This document shows, in pieces, positions 33,687 to 42,928 of a DNA stretch of 64,000 bases; within the stretch, counting starts at the first letter, position 1; the number at the start of each line of letters is the position of its first letter. The stretch comes from an uncultured Gluconobacter sp. (GTDB taxonomy: Bacteria; Pseudomonadota; Alphaproteobacteria; Acetobacterales; Acetobacteraceae). The stretch covers positions 1 to 64,000 of the forward strand of contig CALFLO010000075.1 of NCBI GenBank assembly GCA_937880175.1, read 5' to 3'. The notes under the pieces are model-generated. The model ran no database searches and was not told where the DNA came from. It saw only the letters and a program-made list of their open reading frames with translations. The position numbers and the translations under genes were made by a program.

Positions 33687-35314
33687 TTTCGGTGAGCCTC
33701 CTTGACGGCTGCGGCGATAAATCCTGCGAACAACGGATGCGGATCGAAGGGCTTCGACAGGAGTTCGGGATGGTACTGCACTGCCACGAACCAGGCGTGA
33801 TCGGGATATTCCACGACTTCCGGCAGCACGCCATCAGGAGAAAGTCCGGAAAACCGCAGACCGGTCTTTTCGAGACGGTCTTTGTAATGCGCGTTCACCT
33901 CCCAGCGGTGACGGTGGCGCTCGCGGATTTCCGTACGACCGTAGATCTCAGCCACACGGGACCCCGGAACCAGCTTGGCCGGGTAGGCACCAAGACGCAT
34001 CGTGCCACCCAGATCGCCGCCTTCGCGACGACGGAGCAGTTCGCTGCCACGCGCCCATTCGGTCATCAAACCGACCACGGGCTCATCCGTCGGACCGAAC
34101 TCGGTGGACGATGCCTTGGGAAGACCGCCGAGCGAACGGGCACATTCGACCACGGCCATCTGCATACCGAAACAGATGCCCAGGAACGGGATGTTGTTCT
34201 CACGGGCGTAGCGGACGGCCTGAATCTTGCCTTCCGCACCGCGTTCTCCGAAGCCACCCGGGACAAGAATGGCGTCCGCATCCTTTAGGCGCTCGGCGAT
34301 GTTGCCGTTCTTTTCGAACTCTTCCGATTCGATCCAGTCGAGCTTCACCTTCACATGGTTGGCAATGCCACCATGCAGCAGGGCTTCGGCCAGCGACTTG
34401 TAGCTGTCGAGCAGGGCTGTGTACTTGCCGACAATAGCTACGCGGACCTCGCCTTCGGGCTCACGAATCGCATGGACGATCTTTTCCCAGCGCGAGAGAT
34501 CCGGCTTGCTGTCATAGGGCAGGTCGAAATAGCGCAGGACTTCCTGATCCATTCCTTCATTGTGATAGGAAATGGGGCAGGCATAGATCGTGTCCACGTC
34601 CAGTGCCGCGATGACGGCTTCCGAACGGACGTTGCAGAAATTGGCGATCTTACGACGCTCGTTTTCCGGAATGGGACGATCCGAGCGGCACAGCAGCATC
34701 TGCGGCTGGATACCGACGTTCTGCAGTTCCTTGACGGAATGCTGCGTGGGCTTGGTCTTGAGCTCGCCGGCTGCCGGGATATAGGGCAGGAGCGTCAGGT
34801 GCACGCACATTGTCTGGGCATGACCGAGATCATTGCGCAGCTGGCGGATGGCTTCGAGGAAGGGCAGGCTCTCGATGTCTCCGACCGTACCGCCGATTTC
34901 CACGAGAACGAAATCATAGTCATCCGTGCCCGTGACCACGACGTCCTTGATGGCGTCCGTGATGTGCGGGATGACCTGCACGGTCCCGCCCAGATAGTCA
35001 CCGCGGCGTTCGCGCGCGATGACATCCGAGTAGATCCGTCCCGTAGTGGTGTTGTCAGCACGGGACGCGTGTACGCCCGTGAAGCGTTCATAGTGACCGA
35101 GATCGAGGTCGGTTTCGGCCCCGTCATCGGTAATGAACACCTCACCGTGCTGGTACGGGCTCATGGTGCCCGGGTCCACGTTGAGATAGGGGTCCAGTTT
35201 GCGCATGCGGACTTTGTATCCGCGCGCCTGGAGGAGAGCAGCGAGGGCCGCTGAAGCGATGCCCTTGCCGAGAGAAGATACCACACCGCCGGTGATGAAT
35301 ACGAAACGCGTCAT
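33683..35314 (-). CDS. pyrG: CTP synthase
   Basis: Aminates UTP to CTP with glutamine. The 543-residue protein has the ATP-binding N-terminus GGVVSSLGKGI, the synthase domain, and a class I glutamine amidotransferase domain with nucleophile cysteine in LGICFGMQ and a C-terminal HPE triad. Full length. It is followed by overlapping kdsA and preceded by a hairpin that separates it from secG. CTP also feeds CMP-KDO formation, which fits the kdsA pairing. Confidence 0.96.
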   Translation of the reverse strand: MTRFVFITGGVVSSLGKGIASAALAALLQARGYKVRMRKLDPYLNVDPGTMSPYQHGEVFITDDGAETDLDLGHYERFTGVHASRADNTTTGRIYSDVIARERRGDYLGGTVQVIPHITDAIKDVVVTGTDDYDFVLVEIGGTVGDIESLPFLEAIRQLRNDLGHAQTMCVHLTLLPYIPAAGELKTKPTQHSVKELQNVGIQPQMLLCRSDRPIPENERRKIANFCNVRSEAVIAALDVDTIYACPISYHNEGMDQEVLRYFDLPYDSKPDLSRWEKIVHAIREPEGEVRVAIVGKYTALLDSYKSLAEALLHGGIANHVKVKLDWIESEEFEKNGNIAERLKDADAILVPGGFGERGAEGKIQAVRYARENNIPFLGICFGMQMAVVECARSLGGLPKASSTEFGPTDEPVVGLMTEWARGSELLRRREGGDLGGTMRLGAYPAKLVPGSRVAEIYGRTEIRERHRHRWEVNAHYKDRLEKTGLRFSGLSPDGVLPEVVEYPDHAWFVAVQYHPELLSKPFDPHPLFAGFIAAAVKEAHRK

Positions 35315-35377
35315 GGGCGGTCTTCATACACTGCCGACATGGGGCAGGGGAAGCGGAGAGACGCGTCTGTGAGAAAG

Positions 35378-35405
35378 ATCCCCGTTAAAAATTATCAACG
35401 GGGAT
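35378..35405 (-). terminator. hairpin between secG and pyrG
   Basis: A perfect 9-bp stem (35378-35386 with 35397-35405) and AT-rich 10-base loop lies between secG and pyrG on the minus strand. Only a short T-tract follows, so it may terminate partially. Confidence 0.6.
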
Positions 35406-35418
35406 TTTAAGGCTCAGA

Positions 35419-35760
35419 TCAGTGAGCGGGTGCGGGCGCCGGAGCGGCAGGTGCAGCCGGGGTTGTCGTCGTGGTCGTCTGGGTAGCGGCGGGCGGCTCG
35501 GCCAGAATGTCATGCGAACCGACACCGGACGAGGCACCGCGGTTCATGACTGCCAGCACGAGACACAGCAGCATGAAGATGCCAGCCAGAACGGAGGTGG
35601 CGCGCGTCAGCAGCGTTGCGGTTCCGCGGCCGCTCATGAAGGAGCCCATGCCCTGGCCACTTCCGATGCCGAGGCCGCCGCCTTCGCTGCGCTGGATCAG
35701 AATTACCCCGATCAGCGCCAGTGTGACCAGCAGGTTGAGAGCAAGCAGAAGAGTGGTCAT
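35419..35760 (-). CDS. secG: protein translocase subunit SecG
   Basis: A small SecYEG subunit of 113 residues with two membrane segments: the first about residues 3-21, the second about 53-73. Between them are LIQRSEGGGLG and the Gly/Ser-rich loop. The C-terminal tail is Ala/Pro/Thr low complexity, common in alphaproteobacterial SecG. Its ATG overlaps the tpiA stop (ATGA). Confidence 0.92.
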   Translation of the reverse strand: MTTLLLALNLLVTLALIGVILIQRSEGGGLGIGSGQGMGSFMSGRGTATLLTRATSVLAGIFMLLCLVLAVMNRGASSGVGSHDILAEPPAATQTTTTTTPAAPAAPAPAPAH

Positions 35761-36557
35761 GAACGATAGGGTCCGGACAATGGTTGGGACGTCAGGCGGA
35801 AAGATGCGGCCTCAGCGATGCGCAGGAAGCTTTCTGCTTCCAGACTGGCACTGCCGACCAGCACCCCTCCGAGCGACCCGATGGAAAAAATGGTCGGCGC
35901 CTGAGCCGGTGTGACGGAGCCGCCATACAGGATCGGGACGCGAATGTCATCCATCTTGAGGCGGGATTGTAACAGTCCGTGCAGGAGAGAGAGGGTTCTT
36001 TCCAGCTCGTCGATGGGCGGAACGGTGCCGCTTCCGATGGCCCAGACAGGTTCGTAAGCCAGAATACCGGTGAAGCCGTCGGTCAGGGATCCCTCAACCT
36101 GCGTGGCCAGTACGGTGGTCGTCCGCCCTTCAAGCCGCTCCTGCATCGTCTCGCCGATGCAGACGATGGGAACGAGGCCCACGGCTTCGGCGGCTTCGAC
36201 CTTCCGGCGAATCAGGACATCCGTCTCGCCATGCGCCTGCCGACGTTCGGAATGGCCCAGAATGACATATCCGACGCCGAGATCAGCCAGCATTTCGGCC
36301 GAGATGTCTCCCGTATGGGGACCGGAGGACGTCGTATGACAGTCCTGCGCTCCGAGGCGCAGTGGTGTTGCCGGACCTTCGGCATTGATGATGCCATGGA
36401 CACTGGCGAGCTGGGTGAAGGGCGGACACAGGACAAGCCGTACGTCATCGGGGAGGGACTGCGCCCCCTCGGCGACGGCGCGGGCCAGCCTTGTGGACTG
36501 CTCGCGCAGTCCGTGCATTTTCCAGTTTCCGACGACAAGCCTGGGTGATGGGAGCAC
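35757..36557 (-). CDS. tpiA: triosephosphate isomerase
   Basis: Interconverts dihydroxyacetone phosphate and glyceraldehyde-3-phosphate. The 266-residue barrel has the substrate lysine in VVGNWKMHG, the electrophile histidine in ILGHSERR and the catalytic glutamate in AYEPVWAIG. The start is GTG at 36557, supported by AAGGAGG four bases upstream. It is coupled to secG and divergent from ppiD. Confidence 0.95.
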   Translation of the reverse strand: MLPSPRLVVGNWKMHGLREQSTRLARAVAEGAQSLPDDVRLVLCPPFTQLASVHGIINAEGPATPLRLGAQDCHTTSSGPHTGDISAEMLADLGVGYVILGHSERRQAHGETDVLIRRKVEAAEAVGLVPIVCIGETMQERLEGRTTTVLATQVEGSLTDGFTGILAYEPVWAIGSGTVPPIDELERTLSLLHGLLQSRLKMDDIRVPILYGGSVTPAQAPTIFSIGSLGGVLVGSASLEAESFLRIAEAASFRLTSQPLSGPYRS

Positions 36558-36679
36558 TCTTCCTCCTTGATGATGACGCCCTGAGGAATGGCGGCGCTAT
36601 GGGTGCAGACGGACCGGTAAGACATCAAAGGATGACTCTCGTTCAGGTCTGCTTCTGGTCAAGCCGTTCTCGCGACATT

Positions 36680-36720
36680 ATGGTGCGGCAAGTCTAGCGG
36701 GCCTTTCGTGTCCGCACCAT
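36680..36720. repeat. inverted repeat in the tpiA-ppiD divergent promoter region
   Basis: ATGGTGCGG (36680-36688) and its exact complement CCGCACCAT (36712-36720) are separated by 23 bases, just before ppiD. It could be an operator or a leader hairpin; no T-run follows. Confidence 0.45.
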
Positions 36721-36747
36721 CCCGTCATCCGGATCTGCCCTGACCCT

Positions 36748-38697
36748 ATGATTACCACGCTCCGCCACCTCTTTGTTGACTCCTGGGCCGGCCGTGCCGC
36801 CGCGCTGCTGATCTTTCTGGCCTTCATCGGCTGGGGCGTGGGGGATGTATATTCCAATATGGGCACGGCAAGCTCCAACGAAGTCGTGCGCGTGGGTGAT
36901 CGCAGCATCACCCCCGATGATTTCAGCCGTGCGCTCTCGGCACAGCTTCCTGAAGTCGCGAGGCGGATCGGGCTTGCCGACCCGTCCAAGCTTCCCCGGG
37001 CCGAGGTTGAGCAGATCGCCCGGCAGACGCTTCAAAACCTTGTGATCCAGAACGAGACCCAGCTTGCCGCCGCCCGTGCGGGCATGATGGTTCCAGACGA
37101 TCTGGTCCGGCAGGAAGTCTTTGCCATCCCGGCATTTCACAATGCCGCCGGACAGTTCGACCGCGGTGTTTTCAATGACCGTCTGACGCGCATCGGCCTG
37201 TCGGAAGGCAAGCTGCTTCAGGCCATCCGCGAAGATATTGCCTCACGCGGACTGCTACAGGGTATGGGACAATCGGTCATCGCGCCGTCTTCCCTGACGG
37301 AGCGGATGCTGTCTTTTGATGCCAGCCAGCGCGTATTCGATCTGGTGCAGATCCCGTTTGCAAGCGGTGTCGTTACGGCAGCGCCGACGGACGACCAGCT
37401 TCACCGTTTCTATGACAACCACCCGCAGATGTTCCGCACGACGGAATACCGCCACGCGAAAATGGTCGTCATGACGCCGGACAGCGTTGCAAAAACCATC
37501 GAGGTTCCCGACGACGTTCTGCACCGTCTCTATGATTTCCAGGCCCGGACCTTTGACGTCCCCGAGACGCGGACGCTGCAGGTTCTGACCTTCACCGATC
37601 AGGCGAAGGCCGAGGCGGCTGCGACAGCCTGGAAGAGCGGAACGTCCTGGGACGACATCCAGAAGAAGTTCCCTGACGCAGCGGCAGTCTCCCTGCCGTC
37701 CGTGCGTCAGAGCGACATTCCGAACCCCGAGCTTGCCAAGGCTGCATTTGCAGCATCGTCTGACCGCATCTCCGGACCGGAAAAGACCGGCATGGGCTGG
37801 ATCGTGTTCAACATCACGGCCATTACGGCGCCTCACAAGACGACCTTTGAGCAGGCCAGGGCAGATCTGAAAACGCAGATCCAGACCCAGGAAGCAGGAG
37901 AAGCGCTTCAGGCCCGCCAAAAGCAGTTTCAGGATGCGGTTGCAGGCTCCTCGACGCTGGAACAGATCCCAAGCGATCTTGGCGCCATTCCAGCCGCAGG
38001 CACGCTGGATTCCAAAGGCCTGACGCAGGATGGTCTGCCCGCCCCGATCCCGGGCGATGCGGCTCTGCGGGAGGCAATCATCCATCAGATCTTTACCCAG
38101 TCCAAGGGTGCGCAGCCGACGGTTGTGAATGGTCCGAACGGCACGGCGTTTTCGCTGCTGGTTGACGAAGTTCACCCGGGCACACTCAAGCCGTTCGACA
38201 GCGTACGCGATCAGGTCGTGCAGGCCTGGAACGCGGACCAGAAACGCCACGCCGCCGATCTGCGCGCTACGGCACTGTTCAACGCTGCAAAGGCCGGAAC
38301 ACTGCGCAAGGCTGTCGACGGGCAGGCCGAAGCCTCCGCTCTGCGTCAGGACGTTGCGGTCTCGCGGGTGCATCCGGACCAGAGCCTGCCGCAGAATGTC
38401 CTGCGCGGGGTGTTCAATCTCAAGCCCGGCACGAGCGGCATGTTCGAATCACCAGATGCCTTCTGGCTGGTCAATGTAACGGCGGACAAGCCGGCCTCGG
38501 CTGACGATATGAAGAGCCTGGGCAACCAACTTGCGGACGAATATCTCCAGTCCATGCGCTCCGATATTCCGGTGGCTCTGAACGCTGCCATGGAAAAGGC
38601 GGTTCCGCCCTCGCATATCAATATGGCGCTTTACAATCAGGTCGTGACGGCGGCCACGCCGGCAGGTGCTCCGGCAGCAGAAAACGGGGGGCACTGA
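36748..38697 (+). CDS. ppiD: PpiD-like periplasmic peptidyl-prolyl isomerase/chaperone
   Basis: A 649-residue protein anchored by one N-terminal membrane segment (about 17-36), followed by a SurA-type chaperone domain (about 45-200), a parvulin-like region (about 230-370) and a second helical chaperone part. It should assist folding of proteins leaving the Sec translocon. Its TGA overlaps the trpE ATG (TGATG), so it is translationally coupled to the tryptophan genes. Confidence 0.88.
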   Translation: MITTLRHLFVDSWAGRAAALLIFLAFIGWGVGDVYSNMGTASSNEVVRVGDRSITPDDFSRALSAQLPEVARRIGLADPSKLPRAEVEQIARQTLQNLVIQNETQLAAARAGMMVPDDLVRQEVFAIPAFHNAAGQFDRGVFNDRLTRIGLSEGKLLQAIREDIASRGLLQGMGQSVIAPSSLTERMLSFDASQRVFDLVQIPFASGVVTAAPTDDQLHRFYDNHPQMFRTTEYRHAKMVVMTPDSVAKTIEVPDDVLHRLYDFQARTFDVPETRTLQVLTFTDQAKAEAAATAWKSGTSWDDIQKKFPDAAAVSLPSVRQSDIPNPELAKAAFAASSDRISGPEKTGMGWIVFNITAITAPHKTTFEQARADLKTQIQTQEAGEALQARQKQFQDAVAGSSTLEQIPSDLGAIPAAGTLDSKGLTQDGLPAPIPGDAALREAIIHQIFTQSKGAQPTVVNGPNGTAFSLLVDEVHPGTLKPFDSVRDQVVQAWNADQKRHAADLRATALFNAAKAGTLRKAVDGQAEASALRQDVAVSRVHPDQSLPQNVLRGVFNLKPGTSGMFESPDAFWLVNVTADKPASADDMKSLGNQLADEYLQSMRSDIPVALNAAMEKAVPPSHINMALYNQVVTAATPAGAPAAENGGH

Positions 38698-40109
38698 TGG
38701 ACATTGTCTACAGCATCGAGGCCGCCGATCTCCTGACGCCTGTCTCGGCGTTTCTCCGGCTTTCCAACCTGTCGGACGATCCATACCGGCTGCTGTTCGA
38801 GAGCGTTGAGGGCGGGGCGGCCCGTGGGCGTTATTCCGTAATCGCGCTTCTGCCGGATCTGGTCTGGAAGTGCCGGGACGGGAAGGTGACGCTGGACGGC
38901 AAGCCCCTTGAAGGCGTGCCGCTTGAGACGTTGAAAGCCATCGTGGACGAAAGCCAGATGGAGCTTCCAGCCGGAATGCCACCCATGATCGGCGGCGTTT
39001 TCGGTGTGCTGGGTTATGACATGGTGCGCCAGATGGAGCGGCTTCCGAACGCCCCGGTGAACGATCTGGAGCTGCCGGAAGGGATCATGATCCGTCCGCG
39101 CCTGTTTGCGGTCTTTGATTCCGTTCGGGACGAGTTGACGCTGGCTGTGCCGGTGCGTGGTCAGACGACAGATGCGGAAGCGCATGCGCTTCTGGATCAG
39201 GCGCGCGCCGCTCTGGCCGCGCCGTTGGGTGATGCGCGCGAGACACTGCCAGTCGGTACGGAACTGACGCCGCCGACGTCGAACATGACGCAGCAGCAGT
39301 TCGAGGACCATATCCGCAAGGCGCAGGATTATATTGCTGCTGGCGATGCCTTCCAGATCGTGCCGAGCCAGCGCTTCACCACGCCGTTCCCGCTGTCACC
39401 GCTCTCGCTCTATCGCAGCCTGCGCCGGGTCAATCCCGCGCCGTTCCTGTTCGTGATGGAGCTTGAGGATTACGCGCTGGTCGGCTCCTCGCCGGAAATC
39501 CTCGTGCGCCTGCGGGACGGCGAGGTCACGGTGCGTCCGCTGGCGGGCACACGTCCGCGCGGCGCGGATCGTGAAGAAGATCTGGCGCTGGAAAAAGAGC
39601 TGCTGGCCGACCGCAAGGAACTGGCCGAGCATCTGATGCTGATCGATCTTGGACGCAACGATGTGGGTCGCGTCTCCCAGCTTGGGACGGTTGAAGTTCC
39701 GGAAAGATTCGTCGTCGAGCGTTACAGTCACGTGATGCATATTTCCTCGACGGTGACCGGCCGCATCAAGGACGGCAAAACGGCGATGGATGCGCTCGTC
39801 GCGGCCTTCCCGGCCGGGACCCTGACTGGGGCACCCAAGATCCGAGCCATGGAAATCATCGACGAACTGGAACCGACGCGGCGCGGGCCGTATTCGGGCT
39901 GCGTCGGATATTTCGGCGCAGACGGGGAAATGGATACCTGCATCGGGCTGCGCATGGCCGTTCTCAAGGATGGCAACATGTATGTGCAGGCTGGCTGTGG
40001 CGTCGTGGCGGACAGCGATCCGAACGCCGAGTTCCGCGAGACGCAGGCCAAGGCCCGCGCGCTGTTCCGGGCGGCAGAAATCGCTGTTGCAACGGCCGCG
40101 AAAGCCTGA
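38697..40109 (+). CDS. trpE: anthranilate synthase component I
   Basis: Converts chorismate plus ammonia to anthranilate. The 470-residue protein has an N-terminal domain with the tryptophan-binding LFESVEGG segment, the usual feedback site, and the chorismate-binding core VGSSPEILVR, RPLAGTRPRG, LIDLGRNDVGR and GTLTGAPK. Full length. It overlaps ppiD by one base and is followed by trpG after 59 bases. Confidence 0.95.
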   Translation: MDIVYSIEAADLLTPVSAFLRLSNLSDDPYRLLFESVEGGAARGRYSVIALLPDLVWKCRDGKVTLDGKPLEGVPLETLKAIVDESQMELPAGMPPMIGGVFGVLGYDMVRQMERLPNAPVNDLELPEGIMIRPRLFAVFDSVRDELTLAVPVRGQTTDAEAHALLDQARAALAAPLGDARETLPVGTELTPPTSNMTQQQFEDHIRKAQDYIAAGDAFQIVPSQRFTTPFPLSPLSLYRSLRRVNPAPFLFVMELEDYALVGSSPEILVRLRDGEVTVRPLAGTRPRGADREEDLALEKELLADRKELAEHLMLIDLGRNDVGRVSQLGTVEVPERFVVERYSHVMHISSTVTGRIKDGKTAMDALVAAFPAGTLTGAPKIRAMEIIDELEPTRRGPYSGCVGYFGADGEMDTCIGLRMAVLKDGNMYVQAGCGVVADSDPNAEFRETQAKARALFRAAEIAVATAAKA

Positions 40110-40133
40110 CGGAGCCTCGGAAACGCGATGTAT

Positions 40134-40162
40134 TTGACGAAAACAGACACGGGGGTCATTCT
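40134..40162 (+). promoter_or_regulatory. possible internal promoter before trpG
   Basis: TTGACG (40134-40139) and CATTCT (40157-40162) lie 17 bases apart, immediately before trpG. The -10 is weak and very close to the start codon. Confidence 0.25.
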
Positions 40163-40168
40163 GTTGTC

Positions 40169-40765
40169 ATGATCCTTCTCATCGACAATTACGACAGCTT
40201 CACATTCAACATCGTCCATCATCTGGGCGCACTTGGCGTTGAGTGTGATGTGCGGCGCAATGACGCGCTGAGTGTCGACGAGGCTCTTGCGCTTAACCCG
40301 TCCGCAATCGTGATTTCGCCCGGCCCCGGCGCCCCGGCCGATGCCGGAATCTGCTGTGATCTGATCCGCGCGGCGGCTGGAAAAGTGCCCGTCTTTGGCG
40401 TCTGTCTCGGTCATCAGGCCATCGGACAGGTCTTCGGGGCTGAAGTCGTACGCGCACCCGTGCCGATGCATGGCAAGATCAGCGCGGTCCAGCATGACGG
40501 GACGGGCGTTTTTGCCGGACTCCCCGATCCGGTGGATGTGGTGCGCTATCACAGCCTGACGCTTCGCCCCGACAGCATTCCCGAGACGCTCGTGGTCAAT
40601 GCCCAAACGGAAGATGGCGTCATCATGGGGGTGCGTCACCGCGACTATCCCGTCCATGGCGTTCAGTTTCATCCCGAAAGCATTGCTTCCGTTGCAGGCC
40701 GGGAACTTCTGGCGAATTTTCTGGAGATCGCCGGTATTCCGGTTCTCACATCGCAGGCCGCATGA
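40169..40765 (+). CDS. trpG: anthranilate synthase component II (glutamine amidotransferase)
   Basis: Supplies ammonia to TrpE. The 198-residue class I amidotransferase has the oxyanion motif SPGPGAPADAG, nucleophile cysteine in GVCLGHQAIG and the His-Glu pair in GVQFHPESI. It could also serve as PabA for folate. Its stop overlaps the trpD start (ATGA). Confidence 0.95.
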   Translation: MILLIDNYDSFTFNIVHHLGALGVECDVRRNDALSVDEALALNPSAIVISPGPGAPADAGICCDLIRAAAGKVPVFGVCLGHQAIGQVFGAEVVRAPVPMHGKISAVQHDGTGVFAGLPDPVDVVRYHSLTLRPDSIPETLVVNAQTEDGVIMGVRHRDYPVHGVQFHPESIASVAGRELLANFLEIAGIPVLTSQAA

Positions 40766-41853
40766 CGGTGAGCGCGGATTTCACGTCTCTTCTGCATAAG
40801 GCGGCTTCGGGACAGCAGCTCGACAGTCACGAGGCAGAAACGGCTTTTCACGCCATCATGGCAGGCGACGTCGATCCCGTTCATCTGTCCGCTTTTCTGA
40901 CAGCACTGAAGCTGCGTGGCGAAACCTTCGCCGAACTGACCGGAGCCGTTCAGGCCGTCCGTCATCACATGACGGTTCTGCCGGATGTTCCTGCCGGGGC
41001 GATTGACGTGTGCGGAACAGGCGGAGACGGCCTGAAAACGCTGAACGTCTCGACCGCAGTAGCCTTCGTGCTGGCCGGACTTGGTGTGCCAGTAGCCAAG
41101 CATGGCAACCGCGCGCTTTCATCTGCGACGGGTGCGACGGACGTGCTGGAAGTCCTCGGTATTCCGCCCACCGATGATCTGGCGCTTCAGGGCAGGCGGC
41201 TGCGGGAAGACGGACTGGTCTTTCTGGCGGCCCCGCAGCATCATCCGGCCATGCGGCATGCGGCTCCTGTGCGCAAGGCACTGGGTTTCCGCACGCTGTT
41301 CAATCTGCTTGGGCCGCTGTGCAACCCGGCGCAGGTGCGTCATCAGCTGGTCGGTGTGTTCGATGGCCGCTGGTGTGAGCCAGTGGCCCGGGCACTTGGC
41401 GCACTGGGCAGCCTTTCGGTCTGGGTCGTGCATGGCTCGACCGAAGAAGGCGGCAGTGACGAGCTCACGCTGGCTGGCCCGTCTCAGGTTTCGGCCTGGC
41501 AAAACGGCGCTCTTTTTTCGTTCGGGATCGAACCGGATATGGCCGGGCTGGCTGCTGCCCCGATTTCGGCCATCCGGGGCGGGGATGCGCAGGCCAATGC
41601 GGCCGCGCTGCTCGCCCTGCTGGATGGCGCGGGTGGCGCCTACCGCGATACGGTTCTTCTCAACGCCGCCGCAGCCCTGCATGTCGCAGGGCGCGGCGAT
41701 ATCGTGAAAGCCGGAGCAATTGACGTTCCGGCTTTCCGTCGCAATGTAGGGATGGCGGCGGACTCCATTGACAGGGGTCTTGCCCGTGCCGCGCTTGAGG
41801 GTGCGCGCATGTCAGCTCCTTCCATTGCTTCCACAGACGCAGGACGATCATGA
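40762..41853 (+). CDS. trpD: anthranilate phosphoribosyltransferase
   Basis: Attaches phosphoribose to anthranilate. The 363-residue protein has the glycine-rich CGTGGDGLKTLNVST PRPP/anthranilate loop, KHGNRALSSATGA, and FLAAPQHHPAM. The length is normal. ATGA overlaps tie it to trpG upstream and trpC downstream. Confidence 0.95.
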   Translation: MTVSADFTSLLHKAASGQQLDSHEAETAFHAIMAGDVDPVHLSAFLTALKLRGETFAELTGAVQAVRHHMTVLPDVPAGAIDVCGTGGDGLKTLNVSTAVAFVLAGLGVPVAKHGNRALSSATGATDVLEVLGIPPTDDLALQGRRLREDGLVFLAAPQHHPAMRHAAPVRKALGFRTLFNLLGPLCNPAQVRHQLVGVFDGRWCEPVARALGALGSLSVWVVHGSTEEGGSDELTLAGPSQVSAWQNGALFSFGIEPDMAGLAAAPISAIRGGDAQANAAALLALLDGAGGAYRDTVLLNAAAALHVAGRGDIVKAGAIDVPAFRRNVGMAADSIDRGLARAALEGARMSAPSIASTDAGRS

Positions 41854-42776
41854 CATTCATGTACCATCGACCGGCGATGACATATTCGCCTGAGGGAACG
41901 GAACAGTTCCCGGACCCGGAAATTCCGGAAACGACGACCCCGCCCATCAAGGACCCGGAAGCAGAAACTGCTGCCGACCGCAGCGATGTTCTGGCACGGA
42001 TCTGCGCCCGCACACGTGTGGACATTGAACAGCGTTCGCAGATCATGTCCCTCAAGGACATCACGGCGCGCGCCCGGGAAGTCACGGTGCCGACGCGGGG
42101 CTTTGGTCAGGCGCTCCAGCATCTCACGGCGGACCGTCAGGTCGGGCTGATTGCCGAAATCAAGAAGGCCTCTCCGTCGGCCGGCATCCTGCGTCCGGAC
42201 TACAAACCGGTCGAGATCGCACAGGAATACCAGGCCGCTGGCGCCACCTGTCTTTCGGTTCTGACGGAAGGCTCTTGCTTTCATGGCAGCACGGACGACA
42301 TCCGGGCCGTACGAGACGCGTGCAGCCTGCCAATCCTGCGCAAGGACTTCATTCTGGACCCCTGGCAGGTTCATGAGAGCCGCCTGATCGGCGCGGACTG
42401 CATTCTGCTGATCATGGCGGTTCTGACGGAAACACAGGCTGCTGAACTGATCGCCATTGCACGTGGTCTGGACATGGACGTCCTGCTTGAAGTCCATGAC
42501 GAAGCGGAACTGAACCGGGCGCTAGCGCTGGATACGTTCCTGATCGGCATCAACAACCGCAACCTACGCACGCTGAAGACCGACATCCAGACGACAATCG
42601 ATCTTGCACCTCTGGTTCCGCCCGATCGTCTGGTCGTCTCTGAAAGCGGGATCCGGACGCAGGACGACATGATGAAGGTCGGCGCCGTCGGGGCCAGCGC
42701 TGTGCTCGTGGGCGAGAGCCTGCTGCGTGAGCCCGATCCTGGCGTTGCTGCACGCCGTCTGCTCGGTTTCGTATGA
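41850..42776 (+). CDS. trpC: indole-3-glycerol phosphate synthase with N-terminal extension
   Basis: Forms indole-3-glycerol phosphate from CdRP. The 308-residue protein has a complete barrel: catalytic lysines in IAEIKKASPS and LRKDFI, glutamate in VLTEG, INNRNLRT and VSESGI. The usual first helix (DVLARICART) begins only at about residue 45; before it lies an acidic, proline-rich extension rich in Glu, Thr and Pro. The ATGA overlap with trpD supports the long start. No trpF is fused. A terminator follows. Confidence 0.93.
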   Translation: MTFMYHRPAMTYSPEGTEQFPDPEIPETTTPPIKDPEAETAADRSDVLARICARTRVDIEQRSQIMSLKDITARAREVTVPTRGFGQALQHLTADRQVGLIAEIKKASPSAGILRPDYKPVEIAQEYQAAGATCLSVLTEGSCFHGSTDDIRAVRDACSLPILRKDFILDPWQVHESRLIGADCILLIMAVLTETQAAELIAIARGLDMDVLLEVHDEAELNRALALDTFLIGINNRNLRTLKTDIQTTIDLAPLVPPDRLVVSESGIRTQDDMMKVGAVGASAVLVGESLLREPDPGVAARRLLGFV

Positions 42777-42780
42777 TTTC

Positions 42781-42813
42781 AGGCCGCCTCTCGGGGCGGT
42801 CTGATCCGTTTTT
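42781..42813 (+). terminator. terminator of the trp operon
   Basis: A seven-pair GC stem (42782-42788 with 42795-42801, one G-T pair) is followed by a T-run at 42809-42813, shortly after the trpC stop. Confidence 0.75.
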
Positions 42814-42928
42814 CACGGCACATCCAGCAGGCTGAGTCTTTCCGCCAAGGCGGAGCGTGGTCTGGCTTTTGGCGGTTTCTGCCGTTAAGAGCATGCAGGA
42901 TTTTGTGCATTTCCATCAGGAGACCGTC

